A stretch of DNA of 64,000 nt. Source: an uncultured Pirellulaceae bacterium (GTDB taxonomy: Bacteria > Planctomycetota > Planctomycetia > Pirellulales > Pirellulaceae). Numbering within the stretch: the first letter of the stretch is position 1; every line of letters begins with the position of its first letter. The stretch covers positions 1 to 64,000 of the forward strand of contig CALDHM010000005.1 of the NCBI GenBank assembly GCA_937941455.1. Direction: 5' to 3'. The translations under genes were made by a program, and so were the position numbers. The notes beneath the pieces are model-generated. The model ran no database searches. It was given only the letters and a program-made list of their open reading frames with translations, and was not told where the DNA came from. This document shows, piece after piece, positions 18,686 to 28,405 of this stretch.

Positions 18686-21643
18686 CTAGAAGAATCCGCC
18701 TTGGGCGCCGCCGCGGTTAGCCCCCCGGCCGCCGCGGTTACCCCCGCCTTGCCCGCCACCGAAGTTCGGGAATTGGAAATTCGCCGGGAATTGGAAGATC
18801 GGTTGATTTTGGCCACTCTGTTGATTTTGTCCGCCGCCCGGCCGAATCTGTCGGATTTGTCCGGTGTTGGCTTGCTGGTTTTGCCCGCTTCCAGTTTGGG
18901 ATTGATTTCCGGCGAGCCCGGAGGTTTCTTCGGGGAGTCCTTCGACTTCGATGCCGGGGATGAGCAGCTTCAAGGCCCGTCCCATTTCCACGGCGTCCAT
19001 CGATTCGAGGTACAGCATTTCGGGTTTGCTGAAATCTTGGGGACCCGGCGTATCGACTTGTTTTACGATTGCCACGACCTCGTCGTAAATGTAACTCGGG
19101 CCTGTGAAAATCAGCATTCTATCGAGATGTCCGAGTCGGCCTTTAGGTCGCAACTCATCGGCGTTTTTTTGTTGGGATCCGCCGGTGGCACCCCGCATGG
19201 CTTGTTGAACCATCCGGGCCATGGCCGCTTCCGGCGGTTGGCCCCCCCCGCCGCTTTGACCACCTCCGCCCGAGTCGGATTGGATCAGATCCTTCAATTG
19301 AGCCTCAATCATTTTCTTAAGGGCTTCCACGTCGGAGTAGAAAGAGATCGGAATCACATAAGTCTTGCCGATCAAATTCGGGTCGTGGGGTGCCTGGGCC
19401 TGATCGATATAGTCGATGAACTGCGAAATCATCTCGAGGTCGTTGGTCGTCGCTCCCACCACGGCGATCGTGTTGAGTCGCACGTCCTCGATCGTTTTGA
19501 TGTTGGTGCTTTCCAGCCACTCCACCGGGGCGGCTGACGAACTGCCGCCGCCCCCCCCGCCGAGCAGGCCCGACATCATGTCGCCGGCAGCGCCGCCGAG
19601 CATGTTGGACATCATGCCGCCGAACATGCCGCCTAAACCGCCGCCCCCCCCTCCGTTAGAGCTGCTGATTCCCAAAAACTTGTCGAGTAATTCCTTGGCC
19701 TCATCCGCCTTGGCGTATTTCAAATAGAAAAACGTGGGGAGTTCTCCAGCGCTGGCATTTTTCAGCAAGCTGTTGATGAGTTCCTCCATATCGTCGGCGG
19801 CGTCCAGGTCTGCCGACTCCACGACGATGCCGGCCGGTCCAAGTCGCACGGTGACGGGAGCTCCGGGGACTGATTTGGGCTCTTGAGGGCGTGCGTATTT
19901 ACCGAGTGTTTCCTCATCTTGGAATATTTGGGTTTCATCGGAGTTTCGGCCAACGGACCCTCGCTCAGGATCTTGCAATGAATCGAAGGAAACGAATTCG
20001 TAATCTGCGGTCACGATACTCTCGCTGTCGGCGTCATTCGCATCGTGGCGCGATGTCCGGGCCATTTCGGCGCTCTGAGCACTGCGAACGTTCCGCCAGT
20101 TCCGCTGCCGGTAGGAGCCTTGATCCGGTGTTTTCTTGTTGGTCGGTTCGCCATTGCCCTTTGAGCCCGGATAGAGCAGCGGGTTGGTGCGAAGATTCTC
20201 GCGTTGATCCGGCAACACAAATTTCAATTGATTCTGTCGATTGGTCGTCGGCCAATAATCCTCAAGCATCGACATGACGTTCCAAGCTTGGTTTTCGGGC
20301 ACCGGAATGACTCGTGTCGTGGATCGGCCCGTCTTGCGAGACAATCCGTCGGCGAGGTCCCAACGCGAGATCAACTCCTGGGCCAAGGCGATTTCTTGAG
20401 GCTTTCCGAGAATCACCAGCGTATCGGTACTGGAGTCACCATAGAAGACGGGGCCAGTTTTGGCGGTTTCCGAGTCGGTCTGACGGAACATCGCGTTGAG
20501 GTACTCGATCGCGCTGCTGACCGTCCGATTCTGTAGGGTGATCGTGGCCGAACTGGAGGACGCTCCGTTGACCGTATTGATGATCTCGTTGATTTCCTCG
20601 TGGTCTTGGGCCCGAGCCAGCACGATGAGGGTCCCTGTTTCCTTGTCTTGGTCGATTTTGACGTCTCGGCCGGCGAGCATCGTGTTGACGACTTGGAAGG
20701 TAAGCAGCGGATCTTTGGTAACGGGATAGCTCTTCAAGAAAGGTTTTTCCTTGGGACCACTGGCCGTGATCTCCTCGGGGATATCCACAACCGCCGCGAT
20801 CCGCTCGAATTCCGCAATTTTTTCGGCCGTCCCTTTCAGATAAATCTTGTCGCCGAAGATTTGCGGTCGAATCGTCAACGAGCCGTCAGCGAACTGGTTC
20901 TGATTTTCGCCGAGTCCCATCAGGCTACGGACGACGATCAGCAGTTCGTCGGCCGTGACATGTTTTAGCTTGTACGTGGTGATCTGCTGCGAGCGACTGA
21001 TTTTCCGCTCGCGGGCTCCCTCGATCAAACCGCGGATCACCCGCAATTTTTGTCCGGTCGCCTGCACGATCAAACGACCGGTGTCTTCGAGATAGGTCGT
21101 GGCCCGGCGATCGTCGACGATACTTTGCACCTCACGGACGATATTCGTGTCCTTCAGGTCCGAGACGTCGAATTGGCAGCGAATGGTTTCGTATCGCCCG
21201 CGGTCGTCGAGTTGGTCGGGCCGGACCGTTTCGATCAAGTCTTCGGGATAGCCATCTCGCTCGCGAATGAGGATCAGCATCTTCTGGTAACGAACCAGGG
21301 TGTAGACATCCTCGCGAATACGGAGCCCGTGGTTGATGATGTCCAGCACCTCACCGAGAGTGTAGTAGTCGTTGGAGTGATAGGTCCAAGTCCCCGGTGG
21401 GTAGTTGCTGGTACGGAGATGGAGGGTGTAACCTGCCTTGTCGGCAAAGTACTCGATGACGTTCTTCCATTCTTCGTTTTCGAAGCTGATTTGGAATTTG
21501 TCTTCGCTGTTGGCCGTGGCCGCGGCGGCGGGTTCCGTAGAAGCCGGCGAGACCTGCGCGACTCCGCTCCAAGGCGCAGCAACTAGCGCGAGGCCGAAAA
21601 GAAAGCCCCTGAATCGACTTCGCTCGCTAAACATTACAGCCAT
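18686..21643 (-). CDS. Secretin-like (GspD N-domain repeat) exported protein
   Basis: A 985-residue protein with a signal peptide (RFRGFLFGLALVAAPWSGVA). From about residue 50 it carries repeated secretin N-domain-like units: an N0/STN-like region (NEEWKNVIEYFADKAGYTLH) and several N1-type folds (TYKLKHVTADELLIVVRSLM, KTYVIPISFYSDVEALKKMI, FFYLKYAKADEAKELLDKFL). I see no clear secretin barrel at the C-terminus. Instead there is a Gly-rich stretch (GGGGGGLGGMFGGMMSNMLG region) and a Gln/Asn/Gly-rich tail ending GGAQGGFF. It may be an envelope scaffold using secretin-type domains for ring assembly. The ATG at 21643 follows AGGA at a good spacing. It converges with rsmE. Confidence 0.75.
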   Translation of the reverse strand: MAVMFSERSRFRGFLFGLALVAAPWSGVAQVSPASTEPAAAATANSEDKFQISFENEEWKNVIEYFADKAGYTLHLRTSNYPPGTWTYHSNDYYTLGEVLDIINHGLRIREDVYTLVRYQKMLILIRERDGYPEDLIETVRPDQLDDRGRYETIRCQFDVSDLKDTNIVREVQSIVDDRRATTYLEDTGRLIVQATGQKLRVIRGLIEGARERKISRSQQITTYKLKHVTADELLIVVRSLMGLGENQNQFADGSLTIRPQIFGDKIYLKGTAEKIAEFERIAAVVDIPEEITASGPKEKPFLKSYPVTKDPLLTFQVVNTMLAGRDVKIDQDKETGTLIVLARAQDHEEINEIINTVNGASSSSATITLQNRTVSSAIEYLNAMFRQTDSETAKTGPVFYGDSSTDTLVILGKPQEIALAQELISRWDLADGLSRKTGRSTTRVIPVPENQAWNVMSMLEDYWPTTNRQNQLKFVLPDQRENLRTNPLLYPGSKGNGEPTNKKTPDQGSYRQRNWRNVRSAQSAEMARTSRHDANDADSESIVTADYEFVSFDSLQDPERGSVGRNSDETQIFQDEETLGKYARPQEPKSVPGAPVTVRLGPAGIVVESADLDAADDMEELINSLLKNASAGELPTFFYLKYAKADEAKELLDKFLGISSSNGGGGGGLGGMFGGMMSNMLGGAAGDMMSGLLGGGGGGSSSAAPVEWLESTNIKTIEDVRLNTIAVVGATTNDLEMISQFIDYIDQAQAPHDPNLIGKTYVIPISFYSDVEALKKMIEAQLKDLIQSDSGGGGQSGGGGQPPEAAMARMVQQAMRGATGGSQQKNADELRPKGRLGHLDRMLIFTGPSYIYDEVVAIVKQVDTPGPQDFSKPEMLYLESMDAVEMGRALKLLIPGIEVEGLPEETSGLAGNQSQTGSGQNQQANTGQIRQIRPGGGQNQQSGQNQPIFQFPANFQFPNFGGGQGGGNRGGRGANRGGAQGGFF

Positions 21644-22036
21644 ATCATGATCCTGATCGTCGGATTTTATTCGGGTCGCGATGCGATGCACCCGCTGCAC
21701 CCCCCTCAGCCGACTTGGTGAATTTGGTAAGATTGTTGACCCATGTTTCTGTTTTCGTTTTTTCGGGTTTTACCGCGGGCGAACAACATATTAAACCACG
21801 CCCAACTCTTGTCTGGAAAAATTGCTACTTCCGCGACAACATGCCCTGAACAGGGCCAGCAGATCTAGCACGTTCAGAAGGCGACACCATCCAGGATGGC
21901 GACTTCCGACCGGACCAGTGTGAATTTCCGGTAAAATCGCCCGAGCGGGCGGATCGGCAGGGATTTTCAACTCCGCGACATCCGCTAATTTAATTAACTG
22001 CCGTTTTACGTCGAAGTTTCGTTTTTTGAGCCGAAA
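21644..22036. other. Divergent intergenic region between secretin-like gene and tsaD
   Basis: About 390 bases; no gene seen. It must carry promoters for both genes. Short hairpins (for example CCATCCAGGATGG near 21888-21900) are present, but no riboswitch or RNA gene was recognised. Confidence 0.4.
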
Positions 22037-23056
22037 GTGCCGATAATTCTGACCTTGGAAACGACCTGCGACGAAACCGCAGCGGCCGTGATCGATGAAA
22101 AATTGCAGATTTTGGGGTCGTCCATTGCGTCGCAACACGAATTGCACCAGCGTTTTCAAGGGGTCGTTCCCGAGATCGCGGCCCGGGCTCATCTCGAACG
22201 AATGTTGCCGGTAATCGATCAATCACTGAGGGGGGCGGGGATTTCGGTCGGTCAGCTCGATGCCGTCGCCGTCGCGGTGACACCGGGGCTGGCGAATTCG
22301 CTGGTGGTGGGGTTGATGGCCGCGAAAACGTTGGCGTTGACCTGCCAAATTCCGCTGATCGGCATCAATCATTTGCATGCTCACATTTATGCTTGCCAAA
22401 TCGCGGCTCGCCGCAACGTTTACCCTTGCGTCGGTCTGATCATCAGTGGCGGCCACACCCACCTGTACGACTTCCCGAACGCGATCGAGCCGCGGTTGCT
22501 CGGCGGAACGATCGACGACGCGGCGGGGGAGGCTTTCGACAAAGTCGCCAACATGTTGAATTTGGGATTCCCCGGTGGGCCCGCTGTCGCCAAGTTAGCC
22601 GAGCGAGGCTATCCGCATCGCTTTGCCTTCCCCCGCAGTTTTTTGCATGATGCTCGGCTCGCGTTCAGCTTCTCGGGGCTCAAGACCGCCGTTCGTTATG
22701 CCCTTGGCGGATATGGTCCGGTGGATTTTCGCACGCTGCAAATTGATCCTCAACTGGCGGCCGACGTCGCCGCCAGCTTCCAAGAAGCGGTGGCGGAGGT
22801 GCTCGTGGCGAAATCGATGCAAGCTCTCGAGCAAACACAACGTCCACGCCTCTGCGTAGGGGGGGGCGTCGCGGCCAACCGCCGATTCCGCGAACTCTTG
22901 ATGGCCGCTGCGGACCAGCGCGGCGTCGAAGTAATCATCGCTCCGCCGGAGTTGTGTACCGACAATGCGGTGATGGGAGGGATCGCGTTCGAGAGGTATC
23001 ATGCTGGCCGGTTCGATCCGCTCGATTTGGATATCGTGCCCGGGCTGGTTCGCTGA
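22037..23056 (+). CDS. tsaD: tRNA N6-adenosine threonylcarbamoyltransferase TsaD
   Basis: A 339-residue ASKHA-fold enzyme, full family length, which transfers the threonylcarbamoyl group to A37 of ANN-decoding tRNAs together with TsaB and TsaE (not in the window). Motifs: LTLETTCDETAAAV at the start, the metal-binding NHLHAHIYA, LIISGGHTHLYDF, and C-terminal GGGVAANRRFRELL and DNAVMGGIAFER. The start is GTG at 22037; no in-frame ATG gives the conserved N-terminus. It converges with the BON-domain gene (38-base gap). Confidence 0.96.
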   Translation: MPIILTLETTCDETAAAVIDEKLQILGSSIASQHELHQRFQGVVPEIAARAHLERMLPVIDQSLRGAGISVGQLDAVAVAVTPGLANSLVVGLMAAKTLALTCQIPLIGINHLHAHIYACQIAARRNVYPCVGLIISGGHTHLYDFPNAIEPRLLGGTIDDAAGEAFDKVANMLNLGFPGGPAVAKLAERGYPHRFAFPRSFLHDARLAFSFSGLKTAVRYALGGYGPVDFRTLQIDPQLAADVAASFQEAVAEVLVAKSMQALEQTQRPRLCVGGGVAANRRFRELLMAAADQRGVEVIIAPPELCTDNAVMGGIAFERYHAGRFDPLDLDIVPGLVR

Positions 23057-23094
23057 TTCCCTCGATCGATGATCGATAAATTTGCCGAAACCGT

Positions 23095-23931
23095 TTACTG
23101 ATCGATGATTTCCAGCTGGTTGTCGATTTTGTAGACACCGGGTTGCAGGTTCAATTGCCGGATCACGCGATCGGCTTCTGCCTTGGTCAGCCGCCCCGTG
23201 ACCGTCGCTTTGCGATTCTGGACGCTTACCGTATAACCGGATTGCGGGATAGCGGCGTTGCGAACCACGCGGTCCATGAACTCGGCCGCGACTTGGTTGC
23301 CCGGTTTGATCGGGGCCTGGATCAAGTTGGTCAACGGCGTGCGAACCGAACTGCGATTGACTTGGAAGGTCGATTGGCCGCCGGTTGCACCGAACGCGCC
23401 TCCCACCCGTCCCCCTAATCCTGGCGTGCCCACCAAGCCGCTGGCACCGCGGTTGGTTGCCGTTGTTGTTCGTGCGGCACCCGTCTGACCCGCCTGATTG
23501 GTTCCTGTTTGGCCACCGCTGATCGACAACGAGCTGGGACCGACGAAACCCGTCTGACGAAGCGAGGCCGCCGTGGGACCGACGAAGCCCGAGTTGCGGT
23601 TGTCTTGGATCGAGATCGGGGTGAGTCCCAAGTCCAGATTCGTGTTGAACTCTTGCCGTTGCCCGGAGGCTTGGGCACCCCCGGTTTGCTGCGATCCCAA
23701 GCCCGCTTGTTGGCCACCGGTCCCTTGATTGGTGCCGCCGGTTCCGCCGCCAATCGTGCCTCCGGTGCCACCCCCCGTATTACCGCCGGTTCCGCCGCCA
23801 ATCGTGCCTCCAGTGCCACCCCCCGTATTACCGCCGGGAAGGCCGCCGCCTTGAGCCCATGCGGTATGGTTTGAAATCGCGGCCAAGCTAACGAAGCAGC
23901 AAATCGCCAGTGCCAGAAAATGCTTGGTCAT
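23095..23931 (-). CDS. Exported Gly/Thr-rich protein with C-terminal BON domain
   Basis: A 278-residue protein with a signal peptide (FLALAICCFVSLAAISNHTA, cleavage near AWA). Residues of about 27-75 are low-complexity Gly/Thr repeats, partly coded by a 48-base tandem repeat. The middle is Gly/Ala/Thr/Gln-rich. The C-terminal 75 residues form a BON domain (NQVAAEFMDRVVRNAAIPQS, ATVTGRLTKAEADRVIRQLN and LQPGVYKIDNQLEII). BON domains are thought to bind lipid surfaces or other envelope partners. It probably sits in the periplasm or at the outer membrane. It converges with tsaD. Confidence 0.8.
   Translation of the reverse strand: MTKHFLALAICCFVSLAAISNHTAWAQGGGLPGGNTGGGTGGTIGGGTGGNTGGGTGGTIGGGTGGTNQGTGGQQAGLGSQQTGGAQASGQRQEFNTNLDLGLTPISIQDNRNSGFVGPTAASLRQTGFVGPSSLSISGGQTGTNQAGQTGAARTTTATNRGASGLVGTPGLGGRVGGAFGATGGQSTFQVNRSSVRTPLTNLIQAPIKPGNQVAAEFMDRVVRNAAIPQSGYTVSVQNRKATVTGRLTKAEADRVIRQLNLQPGVYKIDNQLEIIDQ
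23741..23836. repeat. Two-copy 48-base tandem repeat
   Basis: Copies at 23741-23788 and 23789-23836 differ at one base (G or A at the equivalent position in CTCCGGTGCC/CTCCAGTGCC). Each copy codes for 16 residues of the Gly/Thr-rich region of the BON-domain protein. The length is a multiple of three, so copy-number change would keep the frame. Confidence 0.9.
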
Positions 23932-24224
23932 GGTTATCCCCGGGGCTAGAAAAACGTTTTTGCGTCAGTCATTGTTGCCGAAATCGTTACGTTTTCAATA
24001 TTCCGTAATCTTGGTTCGGCAAAACGGTGCGGACGATAACATCTTTAACCCGCGTGGCCGGTACGGGTTTCCTGACTTAACAAACACGCTATCAGCTGGG
24101 GGCCATCGCGAAAAAACAGGGTAAACCGGCAAAATGATCACGATTTTTTGAAACCGACCGTTTTCGCCAGTGGTTTAAGAACTCGTTGGTTCCCCGGTCC
24201 AAACATTTAATTCAGAAGAGATTT
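23932..24224. other. Divergent intergenic region, no gene seen
   Basis: About 290 bases between the BON-domain gene and the exported unknown protein. No open frame of note. Promoters for both genes are expected. Confidence 0.4.
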
Positions 24225-26069
24225 ATGAGATTTCGACATTTGACGTTGGGTGGCTCGTCCCGGTTGTGGATCTTGATGGTTTCGCTATGGTCCTGGCCGT
24301 TTGCCGCCGCCTTGTCGGGGCAGCAACTTCGGCCGCCGACGGATCAATTGTTGCCGGAAACGACGGTCTTCTATTTCCAGGTTCTCGACATCCGCCAATT
24401 CATGGAGCAGATGTCCAAGACCAACTTCGGGCAAATGTTCCAGGACGAAAGGGTCGCGCCGCTGGTCGAGGATCTTTACCAGCAAGCGAAAGATGCCTTT
24501 CGGGACAACCAGGACCAAATCGGCGTCAGTTGGGAAGACCTCGAGGGGTTCCCGACCGGCGAAATCTGCTTTGCCGTGATCGCTCCGAAGCGAGCCGATC
24601 CTCAGTTCGCTGTCTTCGTAGACATCGATCCGTCGTCGAATGCTCCGGCCAACATTTTTTCTCGGATCGAAGAAATCGCCGAGGAACGGGGCGGCACCAT
24701 CGAGACAGAAGACACAGAAGAGGTCGAATACATCACGTACGCCCGCAACGATAACGTATTCACGCGTTTCCAGATGGAGAACACGATGGTGATGACCAGT
24801 GATCGTAAGCTTGCCGAGCAAATCGTGGATCGCTGGAAAGGCCGACCTGTCGAGAAAATCCGGCCGCTGACCGACAACCGAAAATTCGTAACGATCATGA
24901 ATCGGTGCCGCGGCACGAAGGAAACGCCTCCCGAGGTACGGTTCTTCGTCGATCCGATCGAATTGGCGCGGGCTCTGACACGCGGTCAAGTTGGCGCTCA
25001 GACGATAATCAACTTTTTGCCGGCTCTCGGCTTGGATGGCTTGCTCGGTGTCGGCGGTTCGATCATCTTCGATGACAAGGACTTCGAAAGCATTTCCCAT
25101 CTGCACGTGATGTTGGCCAATCCTCGAGCCGGTATCCTTAAAATGTTGGCGCTCAAGCCCGGCGATTACAAGCCCGAAAATTGGGTCCCTGCCAACGTTG
25201 CCAGCTATGTTTCCACCAGTTGGGATGTGCCGCAGATGTACGCTGAACTTCGCAAACTGGTGGACTTCTTTTCTGCCGAGGGGACGTTCGATAACCAAGT
25301 CGAACAGAACATCAATTCGCAACTTGAGGTCGATTTCGAGAAGGATGTGCTGCCTGCTTTTTCCGGACGTCTCACGCTCGTTACGTGGATGGAAACGGAA
25401 TCGTCGGCATTCAATGCACAAGTCAACGGGGTTGCCCTGGGTATCAAAGACGTCGAAAAGGCCATGGCTTTCATCGAAAAAGTGAGACAGCGGGAGGAAG
25501 TTAATAATAACTCCGACGAAGAAGGAATTTCCGAATCGAAACACCGGGGCGTTACCATCTGGTCGGTGAACAATCGCCGTGAACGGGACCGCCTGGAAAT
25601 GCGACGTGAAAATGGTGAAATCCGCATGACCATTCGCCCACCCGAACCGTCGTATGCGATCATCGACGACACGTTCGTCTTTGGCGACAGCCTTGCCTTC
25701 ATCAAGCGCTGTATCGACGTTGCCAAGGGGGACGGGGATCGTCTGCTGGACGACGAAGATTTCGAAATGATCGCCAAACGGATGACTCGCTTACTCGGCA
25801 CCGATATGCCGTCGGCGGTGGTCTATGCGCAGCCAGGTCGCAATTTCGAAATGATGATCAACCTGGGGAATGGGGATGATGTTAGAAATTTCTTGGAGGA
25901 GGAGGCCGAGGAGAATCCCTACGCTCGCCGCCTGCAAGAATCGCTGAAGAAAAATCCCTTGCCGCGGTACAACGACATCAAAAAGTATTTCGTGCCGACC
26001 GGCGGATTTGTGACCAGCGATGACACGGGCTACCATTGGTTGAACTTCAGCCTCAAGGAAGGTAGCTAA
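24225..26069 (+). CDS. Large exported protein of unknown function
   Basis: A 614-residue protein with a signal peptide (RLWILMVSLWSWPFAAALSG, cleavage near SGQ). The ATG at 24225 is preceded by AGAAGAG. I do not recognise a named family. The mature part is acidic and alternates between helices and strands: VFYFQVLDIRQFMEQMSKTN, EICFAVIAPKRADPQFAVFV, and later AMAFIEKVRQREEVNNNSDE and SYAIIDDTFVFGDSLAFIKR. The pattern FVFGDSLAFIKRCID resembles proteins that score or store per-item results, found as families in Planctomycetes, but I infer no activity. It lies 98 bases upstream of the radical SAM gene on the same strand. Confidence 0.7.
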   Translation: MRFRHLTLGGSSRLWILMVSLWSWPFAAALSGQQLRPPTDQLLPETTVFYFQVLDIRQFMEQMSKTNFGQMFQDERVAPLVEDLYQQAKDAFRDNQDQIGVSWEDLEGFPTGEICFAVIAPKRADPQFAVFVDIDPSSNAPANIFSRIEEIAEERGGTIETEDTEEVEYITYARNDNVFTRFQMENTMVMTSDRKLAEQIVDRWKGRPVEKIRPLTDNRKFVTIMNRCRGTKETPPEVRFFVDPIELARALTRGQVGAQTIINFLPALGLDGLLGVGGSIIFDDKDFESISHLHVMLANPRAGILKMLALKPGDYKPENWVPANVASYVSTSWDVPQMYAELRKLVDFFSAEGTFDNQVEQNINSQLEVDFEKDVLPAFSGRLTLVTWMETESSAFNAQVNGVALGIKDVEKAMAFIEKVRQREEVNNNSDEEGISESKHRGVTIWSVNNRRERDRLEMRRENGEIRMTIRPPEPSYAIIDDTFVFGDSLAFIKRCIDVAKGDGDRLLDDEDFEMIAKRMTRLLGTDMPSAVVYAQPGRNFEMMINLGNGDDVRNFLEEEAEENPYARRLQESLKKNPLPRYNDIKKYFVPTGGFVTSDDTGYHWLNFSLKEGS

Positions 26070-26167
26070 TCAGGCTGCAGCGAGTTGATCCTTGCCCGAA
26101 TCCGGGGTTTCGCTGACAATAGAGGATTGTCGTTCCGTCCTGCGTTGGCTCTGGCCCCGGTTTTTTT

Positions 26168-28246
26168 ATGCAACTCCCGATTCTGAACGAAGCCAAACGA
26201 GCCTGCGGGCGACTGGAGCAACTCCCGTCACCGGAGGTGCTCGCGGCACGACGCCCCTTGCCGATGACCCGCGAAGAAGCGCTGGAAAGGGGCTGGGATG
26301 AAGTCGATGTGGTCTTCGTCACGGGTGATGCCTACATCGATCACCCTAGCTTTGCCATGGCCATTCTCGGTCGCACGCTCGAGGCGGCGGGTTATCGAGT
26401 CGGAATCGTCTCGCAACCGAACTGGCAATCTTGTGACGATTGGCGACGCTTCGGACGCCCGCGGTTGTTCTTCGCGATCAGCGCCGGGAATATGGACTCG
26501 ATGATCAACCACTACACGGCCAACCGCAAGGTCCGCAACAGCGACGCATACTCGCCCGGCGGCCGGATCGGGCTGCGGCCCGACCGCGCGACGCTCGCCT
26601 ACTGCCAGCGGGCCCGCGAGGCTTACAAGGGAGTCCCCGTCATCGCCGGCGGCGTCGAGGCCTCACTCCGCCGGCTGGCCCATTACGATTACTGGAGCGA
26701 CAAGGTTCGACGCTCGATCCTCCTGGACAGCAAGGCCGATCTGGTCGTGTTCGGCATGGGCGAAAATCCCATCGTTGAAATTGCCGATCGTCTCGCGCGC
26801 GGGGAATCGGTCAAGGATCTCCGCGATATGCGGGGGGTCGCTTACGCCTTAGGAAAAACCGAATCGCCGCCGGTCGATTGTTTGGAACTCCCCAGTTACG
26901 AGGATGTGGCGTCCGACAAGGTCGCTTTCGCTGAGGCGACGAAAATGATCCACAATGAGACGAACCCCTACAACGCCCGTCGCTTGCTGCAGCGGCACGG
27001 CGACCAAGCCGTAGTGGTCAATCCACCTCAATTTCCCATCTCGAAGAAATCGATGGATGCGATCTACGATCTCCCTTACACACGTCGACCGCATCCGAGC
27101 TATCGCGAGAAAATTCCTGCCTTTGACATGATAAAGGATTCGGTCACGATCATGCGGGGCTGCTTTGGCGGTTGCACGTTCTGCTCGATCACGGCTCACC
27201 AAGGCCGCATCATCCAATCGCGCAGCCAAGTCTCAATCTTGAAAGAAATCGAGAATATGGCGGACGATTCTCAATTCAAAGGGATTGTCAGCGACATCGG
27301 CGGCCCGACCGCCAACATGTACGAAATGCGGTGCACCCGCCCGGACGTCGAGGTCAAATGTCGTCGCCAATCATGCGTACATCCGACCATCTGCAAGTTG
27401 TTGGGGACCGATCACGGCCCGCTCATTCAATTGATGCGCCAATCCCGCCAGGTCCCGGGGGTCCGCAAGGTTTTGGTGGCCAGCGGGATTCGCATGGATC
27501 TGGCGCAACGCTCCCCCGAGTACATGCAAGAGCTCACGCGACATCACGTCGGGGGCCTGCTCAAAGTCGCTCCCGAGCATGCCGACGACGACGTTCTGAA
27601 CAACATGAAAAAGCCGAGCATCGACGAGTTTCGGCAGTTCGCGGAAAAATTCGACACCGAGTCGAAGCGGGCCGGTAAGAAACAACACTTGGTGCCTTAC
27701 TTCATTTCGAGCCATCCCGGCAGCGACCTCAACAGCATGATTCAACTGGCCGTTTTCCTGAAACGCAACGGCTACAAGCCGGACCAAGTCCAAGACTTCA
27801 TTCCAGCACCGCTCGACGTGGCGACTTGCATGTACTACACCGGGATGGATCCGTTCACAAAAAAACCGGTTTATATCGCTCGGACGCTCAAGGACCGCAA
27901 GCTGCAGCGGGCGCTCATGCAATTTTTCAAGCCGGAAAATTATTTTGAGGTCCGCGCGGCGCTCCTCCAGGCGGGTCGCAAAGACCTCATCGGCGAAGGC
28001 TGCGATTGCCTGATCCCATCGCAGCCGCCGAAACAAGCGCTCGAGTACCGCCGCCGCGAGGCCGGACGGCAGTTTCGCGGCGACTACGTTCACCAGATGC
28101 CCCCGAACCAACCACTCGCCGCCGCTACCGGGCCGAACCAAGCGTCGCGCCACAAGAAATCATCGAAAAAGCAATCTCGAAATGCACCGGGAATCGGTTA
28201 TCGACCGGATCGAAAATCGGTACGACGTAACCTCGACGAGCAGTAG
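26168..28246 (+). CDS. ygiQ: YgiQ-type radical SAM protein
   Basis: A 692-residue protein of the YgiQ family (UPF0313), whose reaction is not known. The N-terminal part shows [20 protein letters not shown], a cobalamin-domain-like fold without clear B12 ligands. The radical SAM cluster motif is [18 protein letters not shown] (Cys-x3-Cys-x2-Cys). Further conserved stretches are [23 protein letters not shown], and [20 protein letters not shown]. The C-terminal 60 residues are basic and low in complexity ([11 protein letters not shown]). The ATG at 26168 is supported by the conserved N-terminus [14 protein letters not shown] beginning about 43 residues in, as in other YgiQ proteins. Confidence 0.93.
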   Translation: MQLPILNEAKRACGRLEQLPSPEVLAARRPLPMTREEALERGWDEVDVVFVTGDAYIDHPSFAMAILGRTLEAAGYRVGIVSQPNWQSCDDWRRFGRPRLFFAISAGNMDSMINHYTANRKVRNSDAYSPGGRIGLRPDRATLAYCQRAREAYKGVPVIAGGVEASLRRLAHYDYWSDKVRRSILLDSKADLVVFGMGENPIVEIADRLARGESVKDLRDMRGVAYALGKTESPPVDCLELPSYEDVASDKVAFAEATKMIHNETNPYNARRLLQRHGDQAVVVNPPQFPISKKSMDAIYDLPYTRRPHPSYREKIPAFDMIKDSVTIMRGCFGGCTFCSITAHQGRIIQSRSQVSILKEIENMADDSQFKGIVSDIGGPTANMYEMRCTRPDVEVKCRRQSCVHPTICKLLGTDHGPLIQLMRQSRQVPGVRKVLVASGIRMDLAQRSPEYMQELTRHHVGGLLKVAPEHADDDVLNNMKKPSIDEFRQFAEKFDTESKRAGKKQHLVPYFISSHPGSDLNSMIQLAVFLKRNGYKPDQVQDFIPAPLDVATCMYYTGMDPFTKKPVYIARTLKDRKLQRALMQFFKPENYFEVRAALLQAGRKDLIGEGCDCLIPSQPPKQALEYRRREAGRQFRGDYVHQMPPNQPLAAATGPNQASRHKKSSKKQSRNAPGIGYRPDRKSVRRNLDEQ

Positions 28247-28405
28247 CGGCATGTGGTACTCGCACGGTCGACGCTCCCGTGATCATTCGGTCCTCGCGGA
28301 ATTCGCCGCCGAAAATTCCCCGCGGCCGTGATGGCTGCTTTTCAGACGACGACAACTGATAACGCCTGGACATCATTCTCATCTCCCGCAACGCTGGCAT
28401 ATCGA

